Below are positions 1-5,377 of a DNA stretch of 8,173 bases, in pieces. Under the pieces are notes generated by a model that was given only the letters and a program-made list of their open reading frames with translations, made no database searches and was not told where the DNA came from. Where the stretch lies: contig SFPF01000067.1 of the NCBI GenBank assembly GCA_004552155.1, positions 1-8,173 on the forward strand, written 5' to 3'. This DNA is from Bacteroidales bacterium. Lineage in GTDB: Bacteria; Bacteroidota; Bacteroidia; Bacteroidales; Bacteroidaceae. A program made the translations under genes and the position numbers. Each line of letters starts with the position of its first letter. Position 1 is the first letter of the stretch.

Positions 1-532
1 CAGCAACAGCTCCGATCACATCTATGAGCAGAATATACTGTATGGGAAGCCAAACAACGAGGCTTGCCCCTACAACGGGAGCTATCACCTCACTGAAGGA
101 TTGAATGGAATGGTACAAACCTGATACCCTGACAAGATGGTGCTTGGGAACCAGTAGAGGGATGCTTGCCTGTAAAGCAGGTGCATGAAACGTACTGCCT
201 ATTGAACGACAAGCAGTCAATAGATAAAAAAAAGAAAGGTCTTTATAACCCTTGGTTATCACAATAAAAAGACATAGGGTACAGAACGCGATGAACAAGT
301 CCGAATAAAACATCGTTTTCTTTCGATTCCATCTGTCAACATAGACCCCGGCAAACAAGCCTAATACAAATTGTGGTAAAAATCCAGCTAAAATAGCCAG
401 AGATAAAGCTGTCGGGGATTTAAATTCGTTGCTAATCCAAAAAATAATGGAGAAGCCAACAATCGTACTTGTTAAAATAGATATGAGTTGGCCTATTCCT
501 ATCACGGCCAAAGTTGATTTCCAATGATTCAT
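1..532 (-). CDS. MFS efflux transporter, Mef-like (partial, C-terminus off the left edge)
   Basis: About 177 codons read from an ATG at 532 to the window edge without a stop. The product starts MNHWKSTLAVIGIGQLISIL and is strongly hydrophobic, with the first membrane helices near residues 8-32, 43-64, 77-93 and 102-117. The loop after the second helix has the MFS motif A signature (GxxxDRxxRKK, residues ~61-72). The stretch RSIGSTFHAPALQASIPLLVP closely resembles the same region of macrolide efflux (Mef/DHA3-type) proton-coupled pumps. By family it would sit in the inner membrane and export a drug or another small hydrophobic compound; the substrate is not readable from the sequence. The gene is clearly more AT-rich than the DUF5686 gene to its right and lies on the 3' side of a tRNA gene, which suggests acquired DNA. 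The start is chosen because the upstream in-frame sequence soon closes and homologues begin at this point. Confidence 0.85.
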   Translation of the reverse strand, partial: MNHWKSTLAVIGIGQLISILTSTIVGFSIIFWISNEFKSPTALSLAILAGFLPQFVLGLFAGVYVDRWNRKKTMFYSDLFIAFCTLCLFIVITKGYKDLSFFYLLTACRSIGSTFHAPALQASIPLLVPKHHLVRVSGLYHSIQSFSEVIAPVVGASLVVWLPIQYILLIDVIGAVA

Positions 533-859
533 TGTGCTAATATTTCATGCGTTTATAGATAAGTACTTTCGTACATTAAGCAAAACGAAATTCTATCCAC
601 ACAAAAAACTTGTATTATAATCCACTCCTGACGTTGGAATACAATAACAAATACTTTCAGGACGATGTAAAGTCCTGAAAAATCAAACTGAATGGATAGA
701 TAAATATTAGTCTTTTCTCATCGGATTCTTTTAATATCGCTACTCTTTTATTATGTAGTGGTTGTATTATCTTAAATAAAACAAAAACACCTGACTTTAC
801 ATTCTTGGGTGTAAAACTGGGTGTTTGTTTTGCAATCTGCTGATTTTCAGCGTTTGTTG
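533..859. other. AT-rich intergenic region between the MFS gene and tRNA-Ser
   Basis: No credible gene is visible. The minus-strand open frame here is simply the tRNA and its downstream sequence read as codons. Structures present: a perfect hairpin at 655-680; a 10-bp inverted repeat ATGTAAAGTC (665-674) with GACTTTACAT (793-802), whose left arm competes with the first hairpin; and a small hairpin GCTGA-ttt-TCAGC at 839-851, nine bases beyond the tRNA 3' end, which could help 3' processing or termination. A weak GTAC-gaaa-GTAC repeat lies about 40 bases before the MFS start. No integrase, transposase or second copy of the tRNA 3' end is present. Confidence 0.6.
655..680. repeat. Perfect 9-bp inverted repeat
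   Basis: TTTCAGGAC (655-663) and GTCCTGAAA (672-680) are perfect reverse complements around an 8-base loop. There is no clear T-tract on either side, so it does not look like an ordinary intrinsic terminator. It lies about 120 bases upstream of the MFS start and could be an operator or RNA hairpin. Its function is unknown. Confidence 0.6.
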
Positions 860-944
860 CGGAGAGAGAGGGATTCGAACCCCCGGCACCTTTCAGTGCG
901 GCAGTTTTCAAGACTGCTGTAATCGACCACTCTACCATCTCTCC
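860..944 (-). tRNA. tRNA-Ser (anticodon UGA)
   Basis: The minus strand shows a full cloverleaf. The acceptor stem is GGAGAGA (938-944) with TCTCTCC (861-867) and G as discriminator. The anticodon arm is CAGTCTTGAAAACTG, with TGA in the loop. The long variable arm GCAC-TGAAAG-GTGC is typical of a class II serine tRNA, and the T arm has GGTTCGAATCC. The CCA end is not encoded. The UGA anticodon reads UCA and related serine codons. A -7 promoter motif lies about 45 bases upstream. The 3' end faces the AT-rich MFS region, the usual side for islands that integrate at a tRNA. Confidence 0.96.
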
Positions 945-986
945 TTTTCTCGTCACGAAAAAATAGGGGAGTGACGTTTTCGGGTG

Positions 987-994
987 CAAAGATA
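987..994 (-). promoter_or_regulatory. Probable -7 element of the tRNA-Ser promoter
   Basis: The minus strand reads TATCTTTG, an exact match to the Bacteroidetes -7 consensus TAnnTTTG, followed by GC. Transcription would start about 6-8 bases downstream and reach the tRNA after roughly 35 bases. The expected -33 position holds only a T-rich sequence rather than a clean TTTG. That upstream region falls inside the inverted repeat at 994-1020. Confidence 0.55.
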
Positions 995-1020
995 GTGCTT
1001 TTTAACCGATAAAAAGCACT
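994..1020. terminator. Perfect 10-bp inverted repeat after the DUF5686 gene, possible terminator
   Basis: AGTGCTTTTT (994-1003) and AAAAAGCACT (1011-1020) are perfect reverse complements around a 7-base loop. The repeat lies 26 bases beyond the stop codon of the DUF5686 pseudogene. The T run is inside the stem rather than after it, so strong intrinsic termination is uncertain. It abuts the -7 element of the tRNA promoter, so the end of one transcription unit is interlocked with the start of the next. Confidence 0.5.
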
Positions 1021-1046
1021 TCTCGCATAGAAAAATGCTCGTTTTG

Positions 1047-3543
1047 CTAAAAAGTTATCCTGAACATGCCGCGAATGCCCCATTTGTCTACGCCCGGCGT
1101 GTCGGTGTAGGTGAGGCGGCGCACGTATTCGATGTGGAAGATCTTGAAGATGTTGTGGATGCCGGCTATGACCTCGACGTAAGGCTTGCGGTAATCCATA
1201 GCGTGCGAGGTGTAGGTGTAAGTGCCGTCGGCGTTGAAGTGTCCGGGGAAGTGGAGGAGGCGGCCGTCAGTGGCGTTGCGCTCAAGGAAGGGGTTGTTTT
1301 TCTTCGTGAGCGTGCCCCACAGCACGTTGCAGGCGATGTACTCGCGCCATTTTAGTTTTTTGAGCAGGGGGATGCGGTTGAAGATTTTGCCGTTCATGTC
1401 CCACGAAATCATCAGCGAGGCGTAGCGGTCGTTGAGAAACTCCATGTTGTTGATGAGTTCAAACATGTTGTCCTCCTTGATGTAGGAGAGGTTGGCGGGC
1501 GGCATGATGAGCATGGGGTAGGGCACCTTGTTCCACTGCACGCCGCCTTTGAGATACGTGTCTATCTTGCCCCACGACCTTAGCCAGAAGCGTTTGTAGA
1601 TGCTTGCTTCGGTGAGGTTGTAGGCATAGGCGGCGCGGCCGAAGGAGTATAGTCCGGCGGTGTGGGAGAGGGAATAGATGGGTGCGTCGCGGTTGGCGGG
1701 GATGCGGCGCTGCTTTGTGTTGATCCACGTGACGCCGGGCTGGAATGAGATGTCAACCTTGAAGTCGGCCGTGCGCAGATAACTGTAGTGGCGCGTGGCG
1801 TCGGGCGAGGCGGGCGTGCCGTCGAGGGGTTGGTAAAACATCTGCTGCGTGGGCTCGTCTTTCTCCGTGGCGGCCTGGAGCTTGAAGCGCCAGCCGTTTT
1901 CTATCTCGTAGTCCCAGAGCAGTTTGAAGTGCTCGTAGTACATCATGTGCTCCACCTTGGTCCATTTGAACGACACGAACACGTTGTCCTTGTCGGTGGG
2001 CATGAAGCGGTCGGTGGGGGCCATGACGTCGCGGTTGTAGGTAAAGGTGAGGTTGTTCACCGGGTACTCGCGCGGCTCGCCCAGGCCTTTCCATTTGTTG
2101 TCCTTGAAGCCGTAGGCGATGTAGCTGCGCAGGAAGAGGTGGGGATTGAGGTTGGCGGTGGTTTGCGCCGAGGCGCGGAGGCGCAGGCCGTCCACGGCGT
2201 TGTGGGTAATCATCGTGTTTACCGGTCCGATGTCCACTTTTGAGGGTTTCTTGGGGTCGACGCTTGTTTCCACGAAGTTTTCTATAAATGCCTTTGCCAC
2301 GAAGAGCACGGGCTTGAAGCCTTTCACTTTTTGCAGCTTTTCGAGGAATGCCCCCATGCGCTTCTCTCCGAAGGAGAGCGTGTCGGCGCGGTGTTCCTGC
2401 CAGAACTCTTCCGTGCGCATCTTGGCGTTGGGGTCGAGGCGCGTGTCGCCTTTGAAGCGGAAGGTCTTGTCGGGGATTTCCTCGAAGGAGAAGTCGCGAT
2501 ACTCCGTGGTGCGGCGCACGTGGAACTTGTTGAGGAAGTTGGCCACCTTGAGCTGCACGATCATGTCGTCCTTGATGAGCACCTGCTCGCCCGTGGGCAG
2601 CGGCGCGAAGTCTTGCAGGATGCGCATCCGCTCCACGAAGTTCACGTCGGAGCGGTAGGGGATGCCGAGGTCGGCGCGCAGGATGCGGTAGGTGCTGTCG
2701 GCAATGACGAAGAGGCTGCCCGAGAAACCGAAGTCCTGCGAATTGTTGGGCGTGAAGTCCACGCGGATGCAGCGCGTGGTGTCGATAGGGATATTGCAGC
2801 AGGCGCACCTCGTCTTTGTATATGTTGACATCGGTAAAGCAGTCTTTGAGCATCGTGTTGAGGATTTCGCCCGTGTTGATCAGTTCGTTGATGCCTTTGG
2901 TGCGCTCGCCGATTACGATGCTCTTCTCCGAGCGCGGCTCGCGGCGGAATATCTGCCGCGTGATGCTTTCGTCGACCGAGACGGGCAGGATGAGCTTGCC
3001 CGTCTCGTTGCAGATTTCCACGTGGTCTTTGAGGAAGGGAAATCGCTTGAACTTGCCGTCCTGGAATATCTTTTCCGTCACCTCGTTGAAGGCGAAGGTG
3101 GTTTTGGTGTATTTGTCGATGCTGAAATAGTCGTGGTCGTGGAGGTCGTTGCTTTTCTTGGCGGCGATCACCTTCTTCATCAGTTCCACGGCGGGGTTGT
3201 TCTTGCGCGAGTATTTCGTTTTCTTGGCTTTCACCACCGCCTCTCCGAACACGTTCTCCAGCGGCGTGAGCTCCACGTTGAGCGTGCCCGCCTGCTTCAC
3301 TGTGACATGTTTTGTTTCGTAGCCCACCAGCGAAAAGCGCGTTTTGCCCGGCACAAACGGCACGTTGAAGCGTCCTTCTTCGTCGGCCTGCGTTCCCTTT
3401 CCGTTGGCGAGGCGCACGTAGGCGAACGACAATGGTTCCTTTGTCTTCGCGTCGGTCACAACGCCCGTAAGCCGCTGCGCAAGTGCGGCGGCCGAAACAA
3501 GCATTAGAAGCGAAAGGAGGGTGAAGCGAAGATGCCTTAGCAT
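1047..3543 (-). pseudogene. DUF5686 / carboxypeptidase-regulatory-like outer-membrane protein, frameshifted
   Basis: The reading begins at the ATG at 3543 with a signal peptide (MLRHLRFTLLSLLMLVSAAALAQ). A carboxypeptidase-regulatory-like beta-sandwich follows (residues ~23-95, LTGVVTDAKTKEPLSFAYVR), then a DUF5686 domain. The first frame is family-like through DVNIYKDEVRLLQYPY and then turns into a low-complexity out-of-frame peptide. The family sequence resumes in another frame at IPIDTTRCIRVDFTPNNSQD and continues to a C-terminal aromatic (...MFRITF, stop at 1047), as expected for an outer-membrane beta-barrel. The switch lies at 2784-2796. Relatives as I remember them have about 20-25 more residues between LLQYP and this point, so a deletion is likely rather than one extra base. 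Such proteins are surface or outer-membrane proteins of uncertain function. As read the product would be truncated after about 255 correct residues. A sequencing error cannot be excluded. Confidence 0.82.
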
Positions 3544-3568
3544 AAAAAGTCCGAAATTTTTGCGGTTG

Positions 3569-3576
3569 CAAAATTA
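3569..3576 (-). promoter_or_regulatory. Probable -7 element for the DUF5686 gene
   Basis: The minus strand reads TAATTTTG, matching TAnnTTTG. It lies 26-33 bases before the ATG at 3543, giving a leader of about 20 bases. No clear TTTG is found 19-21 bases upstream, so this is a half-match to the Bacteroidetes promoter supported mainly by its position. Confidence 0.5.
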
Positions 3577-3718
3577 GAAAGAAAACTGCAATTCCCGCTT
3601 TTTCACATGTTAAAGGGCGTAATAAAGAGAAAAATAGGACGCTTTCGTAAGCCAAATGAGCAGAGTTCAAACTCGCTTGATGCTCTGCCATGGCGAGAAG
3701 TCGCACTTTTGAGATGGC

Positions 3719-3764
3719 TTTATGCGCCTTATCATGGGCGGCGGGGGTGCCGCCCGCGCATAAA
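3719..3764. repeat. GC-rich two-part hairpin
   Basis: The outer stem TTTATGCGC (3719-3727) pairs perfectly with GCGCATAAA (3756-3764). The inner stem GGGCGGC (3736-3742) pairs with GCCGCCC (3749-3755) around a GGGGGT loop. The two stems are continuous on the right arm, with an 8-base bulge on the left. This is the most stable-looking structure of the intergenic region. No U-tract follows on either strand. It may be a dispersed palindromic element or a transcription block. Confidence 0.6.
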
Positions 3765-3805
3765 ATGCGTTTCTCACGGCGTTTTAAGGATACTGATAAA
3801 GAAAG

Positions 3806-3830
3806 TGCCTGGAAGGCAGATAATTCTGCC
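3806..3830. repeat. Two overlapping, mutually exclusive small hairpins
   Basis: TGCCT-gga-AGGCA (3806-3818) and GGCAGA-taat-TCTGCC (3815-3830) are both perfect, and they share the bases GGCA. Only one could form at a time in an RNA. They are short, so chance is a real possibility. Confidence 0.4.
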
Positions 3831-3941
3831 AACGAGTAAAACTTGTTAATCACGTTTTCCTCTCTGCGCGGATAGTAAAAGGAGCGTTTGCAATCGTTAA
3901 GGCTGCACGGCGCGAAAGTTTAGGGATAATTAAGACAATGG

Positions 3942-4025
3942 AAATTTGCTCCGAGATAATTTCTGCGAAAATCAAGGTGATGTTTACTTTAAAGCACCTA
4001 AGAAAAATTATAAAGGAGCAAATTT
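3942..4025. repeat. Long imperfect foldback (about 84 bases)
   Basis: Three stems nest in register. AAATTTGCTCC (3942-3952) pairs with GGAGCAAATTT (4015-4025). Inside that, ATAATTT pairs with AAATTAT, and inside that AGGTG with CACCT around an A/T-rich loop. The internal loops are asymmetric. The arrangement suggests a structured RNA or a miniature inverted-repeat element rather than coding sequence. On the minus strand it lies about 115 bases downstream of the start predicted for the promoter at 4146-4177. Confidence 0.5.
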
Positions 4026-4043
4026 TCATGGGGTTGCTTATAA

Positions 4044-4089
4044 TTTTCACGCTCATATAGGATAGTTTTTCACGCTCATATAAGATAGT
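4044..4089. repeat. Tandem direct repeat, 23-bp unit, two copies
   Basis: Copies at 4044-4066 and 4067-4089 differ at a single base (ATATAGGATAGT versus ATATAAGATAGT). Each unit starts TTTTCACGCTC. The repeat is non-coding and lies between the foldback and a hairpin. It could be a protein-binding array, a slippage product or part of a dispersed repeat. Confidence 0.8.
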
Positions 4090-4106
4090 TAGCCCCAAAA
4101 ACGCGA

Positions 4107-4136
4107 AAAGAGGAAAAGCCTGCGCTCTTCCTCTTT
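4107..4136 (-). terminator. Perfect 9-bp hairpin, possible terminator of the GNAT cassette or 5' hairpin of an orphan transcript
   Basis: AAAGAGGAA (4107-4115) and TTCCTCTTT (4128-4136) pair perfectly around a 12-base loop. On the minus strand the hairpin follows the GNAT stop codon by about 120 bases and is followed by TCGCGTTTTT, a weak T-tract. It also begins almost exactly where transcription from the promoter at 4146-4177 should start, so it could instead protect the 5' end of that RNA. Confidence 0.4.
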
Positions 4137-4145
4137 CTGCTGATG

Positions 4146-4177
4146 CAAATGTATGATTTTTTTTCGGCTCCGCCAAA
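4146..4177 (-). promoter_or_regulatory. Near-perfect Bacteroidetes promoter without an obvious target gene
   Basis: On the minus strand TTTG (4174-4177) is followed after 20 bases by TACATTTG (4146-4153). This matches both consensus boxes with canonical spacing. Transcription would start near 4139 and run left through a hairpin, the 23-bp repeats and the foldback. The next gene in that direction is the DUF5686 pseudogene 600 bases away, which has its own -7 element. A second -7 match, TAACTTTG at 4226-4233, lies upstream without a -33 box. Confidence 0.6.
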
Positions 4178-4258
4178 ACGCGCCCTGTTGTGCCGCCGGC
4201 TGGCAAAGTGGGGAGCGGGTAGGGGCAAAGTTATACGCGAAGATAAATTCTTACGCGC

Positions 4259-4828
4259 TTATTGCAAAATGCGGTACATGCGCCGCGTCTGCGAACAGAA
4301 ATCCTTGTTGGTTTGGTAGCTGAACCCGTTGGTTTGGTAAAACTTCGTGCATCTGTGATTGTTAAGCGCATCGACAGTTATAAATTGACACCCTGCCTGG
4401 CGGTATCCTGTGAAGGTGTCAGTCACAAGGTCTATGATGGCCGTGCCGATACCTTTACTCTGAAAGGGGGAGGATATGCCAAGATGTCCAATGTTTATGG
4501 CAGGATAAGAAGTCTGCCGATTGAAGAAGTCTACAATATCGGCATCTGTCTCAAACCGCAAATCATCGATGAAATCTTCCTTTTCAGTTTGTCCGGCAAT
4601 CATAAGCGCATCGTTCATCAAAGTAAATGCTGCTACGATTTCTCCTGATGTCAAATAAGCGCAATAGGCTGCCAAATAGTGCCTATTGACACATTCTCTG
4701 ACTTCTTTCTGGAAAAAGGAATTAAGCGCGTCAACGCCACAAGAAAACGCAGACATTTTTTCAAAGTCTGCGTCAGTCATCATTCTTATTTGGATATCAA
4801 TATCCAAGCAATGGGTTCTTTCCTCCAC
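4259..4828 (-). CDS. GNAT-family N-acetyltransferase, possible toxin of a TA-like pair
   Basis: The product is about 189 residues with a complete GNAT fold. FSCGVDALNSFF near residues 28-39 is a signature of a common Bacteroidetes GNAT group. INIGHLGISSPFQSKGIGTA (111-130) holds beta-4 and the acetyl-CoA pyrophosphate loop QSKGIG. TVDALNN and FYQTNGF follow near the C-terminus. The enzyme would transfer an acetyl group from acetyl-CoA to an unknown acceptor. Its size and its tight link to a small upstream gene resemble TacT/AtaT-type toxins that acetylate aminoacyl-tRNA, but that role is inferred. The start is uncertain: GTG at 4828 overlaps the upstream gene by about 30 bases, a TTG lies seven codons later, and the first ATG (MMTDADFEKM) is at 4780. 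Homology appears to extend upstream of the ATG (IRMMTDAD), so I prefer the longer form. Confidence 0.85.
   Translation of the reverse strand: MEERTHCLDIDIQIRMMTDADFEKMSAFSCGVDALNSFFQKEVRECVNRHYLAAYCAYLTSGEIVAAFTLMNDALMIAGQTEKEDFIDDLRFETDADIVDFFNRQTSYPAINIGHLGISSPFQSKGIGTAIIDLVTDTFTGYRQAGCQFITVDALNNHRCTKFYQTNGFSYQTNKDFCSQTRRMYRILQ
4790..4807. promoter_or_regulatory. Perfect 18-base palindrome across the small-ORF/GNAT junction
   Basis: TTGGATAT-ca-ATATCCAA is a perfect inverted repeat (8 bp per arm). It spans the stop codon of the upstream small gene (4797-4799) and lies just inside the GNAT reading frame. In mRNA it could form a hairpin affecting translational coupling; in DNA it could be a binding site. 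A second perfect 8-bp repeat, ACGCAGAC with GTCTGCGT (4747-4773), lies a little further into the GNAT gene. Confidence 0.5.
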
Positions 4829-4994
4829 AATTTTCTATTATTCGTTGGGCGTTGGCTTTGGTTCGAGCTTGGCGCGCTTCAATGTGATGTCGTTCTTCGG
4901 CATTGAAATCCCCTCGGAGATGTTTCTCCAAGTTCTGACGGAAACGAGTGACATCGACACGATCCATCGGGGGATTAGGTATTGAACGTATCAT
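4797..4994 (-). CDS. Small basic protein of unknown family (65 aa), upstream partner of the GNAT gene
   Basis: The frame runs from ATG at 4994 to TGA at 4797 and encodes a polar, charged, probably helical protein (RFRQNLEKHLRGDFNAEER, then IEARQARTKANAQRIIENCGG). I do not recognise the family. It shows no signal peptide or membrane segment, and no obvious ribbon-helix-helix pattern of the DUF1778 type that usually partners GNAT toxins. The frame stays open back to a TTG at 5081, but that TTG lies inside the promoter -7 element, so the ATG is the realistic start. It overlaps the GNAT gene, is co-directional, and lies directly after a duplicated promoter region with palindromes. That is what one expects of an antitoxin or a regulator of its partner; this is inference from context only. 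Confidence 0.6.
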   Translation of the reverse strand: MIRSIPNPPMDRVDVTRFRQNLEKHLRGDFNAEERHHIEARQARTKANAQRIIENCGGKNPLLGY

Positions 4995-5019
4995 GGTGTT
5001 ATTGTATTTTCTGCAATAG

Positions 5020-5149
5020 TAGTGCAAGGTGAGCGCAATAAAACTTGTTTTAATTGCCGAACCGCAGCCTATCTTATGCAAAGATAGTGCAAGGTGAGCG
5101 CAATAAAACTTGTTTTAATTGCCGAACCGCAGCCTATCTTATGCAAAGA
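5020..5149. repeat. Exact tandem duplication of a 65-bp promoter/operator unit
   Basis: Two copies, 5020-5084 and 5085-5149, appear identical; the first six bases of a third (TAGTGC) follow to 5155. Each unit contains the palindrome TAAAAC-tt-GTTTTA (5039-5052 and 5104-5117) and the sequence CTATCTTATGCAAAGATAG. The latter is an inverted repeat on the plus strand that, read on the minus strand, contains the -7 element TATCTTTG. The duplication therefore doubles both the core promoter and two possible operator sites before the small-ORF/GNAT cassette. Confidence 0.95.
5079..5086 (-). promoter_or_regulatory. Proximal -7 element of the GNAT cassette (duplicated copy)
   Basis: The minus strand reads TATCTTTG inside the left repeat copy. 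The 65-bp duplication places the palindrome TAAAACAAGTTTTA, rather than a TTTG box, near its -33 position, so it may be weak or strongly repressible. Transcription would start near 5072, giving a leader of about 78 bases before the ATG at 4994. Confidence 0.5.
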
Positions 5150-5175
5150 TAGTGCTTTCCCTGCGTTTTTCCCAA
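5144..5175 (-). promoter_or_regulatory. Distal promoter of the GNAT cassette
   Basis: The minus strand shows TTG (5173-5175), a 21-base spacer and TATCTTTG (5144-5151), a good Bacteroidetes promoter. The -7 box sits in the inverted repeat CTATCTT-tgcat-AAGATAG, which would let a repressor cover the start site. Only this copy has a plausible -33 box, so it is probably the ancestral promoter. Confidence 0.6.
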
Positions 5176-5338
5176 CTTTCTCGGGATATTTGCACGTTTT
5201 GCCTTGCTTCTCCCTTGCTCCTTCCCGCAGAAATGCCTACTTTTACACCTGAAAGGCGCAATGCGCCTTCGCTACATTTTGATTTTTATTTTGCATTCGC
5301 TATTATTTCGCGTTTAGCCAAGAGCCTCGGAAACTCTG
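5176..5338. other. Divergent intergenic spacer
   Basis: The spacer lies between the leftward GNAT cassette and the rightward methylase operon. The open frame that crosses it (from 5119) has no protein-like features and runs through repeats. One strong hairpin is visible: AAGGCGCA (5253-5260) with TGCGCCTT (5262-5269), a near-perfect palindrome. A looser CCAA...TTGG hairpin lies near 5318-5343. I see no gene. Confidence 0.5.
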
Positions 5339-5370
5339 TTTGGATAAAAAGCACGAAAATAATATGTGAA
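5339..5370 (+). promoter_or_regulatory. Candidate promoter of the methylase/nuclease operon
   Basis: TTTG (5339-5342) is followed after 20 bases by TATGTGAA (5363-5370). The -33 box and spacing are perfect; the -7 box matches TAnnT but not the final TTG. Transcription would start near 5377, just where the GC-rich structured region begins. No better candidate was found between here and 5575. Confidence 0.4.
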
Positions 5371-5377
5371 GGGTTGC

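Larger units (their letters stand above)
3577..4106. other. Repeat-rich intergenic region without a credible gene
   Basis: Open frames here (an 80-codon frame on the plus strand at 3607-3849 and a 118-codon frame on the minus strand ending at 3850) lack family features and are broken up by palindromes, so I do not call them. The stretch holds a GC-rich hairpin at 3719-3764, two overlapping small hairpins at 3806-3830, a long imperfect foldback at 3942-4025, and a 23-bp tandem repeat at 4044-4089. It separates the GNAT cassette from the DUF5686 pseudogene, both on the minus strand, so it may be a non-coding transcript or a decayed mobile element. Confidence 0.5.

Noticed and set aside
657..1083. 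Two minus-strand open frames of 110 and 78 codons over the tRNA region
   Set aside because: They are the tRNA-Ser gene and its flanks read as codons; no protein-like pattern outside the tRNA.
2784..2796. Programmed ribosomal frameshift in the DUF5686 gene
   Set aside because: No slippery heptamer or downstream pseudoknot was seen, and the family segment expected between the two frames is missing, which favours a deletion.
1035..3507. Several plus-strand open frames opposite the DUF5686 gene, up to 271 codons
   Set aside because: They are antisense shadows of GC-rich coding sequence; the minus-strand frames carry the recognisable signal peptide and family motifs.
3607..3849. Plus-strand 80-codon frame
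   Set aside because: It spans the GC-rich hairpin, has no promoter or family likeness, and opposes the neighbouring genes.
2642..3853. A 403-codon minus-strand frame running from the spacer into the DUF5686 gene
   Set aside because: Its sequence is arginine- and glutamine-rich nonsense over the coding part and crosses palindromes in the spacer; it is a shifted frame, not a fusion protein.
3850..4206. Minus-strand 118-codon frame (or a 59-codon form from ATG at 4029) in the spacer
   Set aside because: It covers the tandem repeat and the long foldback, has no known pattern, and its hydrophobic stretch follows simply from AT-rich sequence. A small membrane peptide cannot be fully excluded.
5020..5155. 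CRISPR array or iteron origin
   Set aside because: There are only two directly adjoining copies with no spacers, and the unit contains a promoter; no cas or replication gene is nearby.
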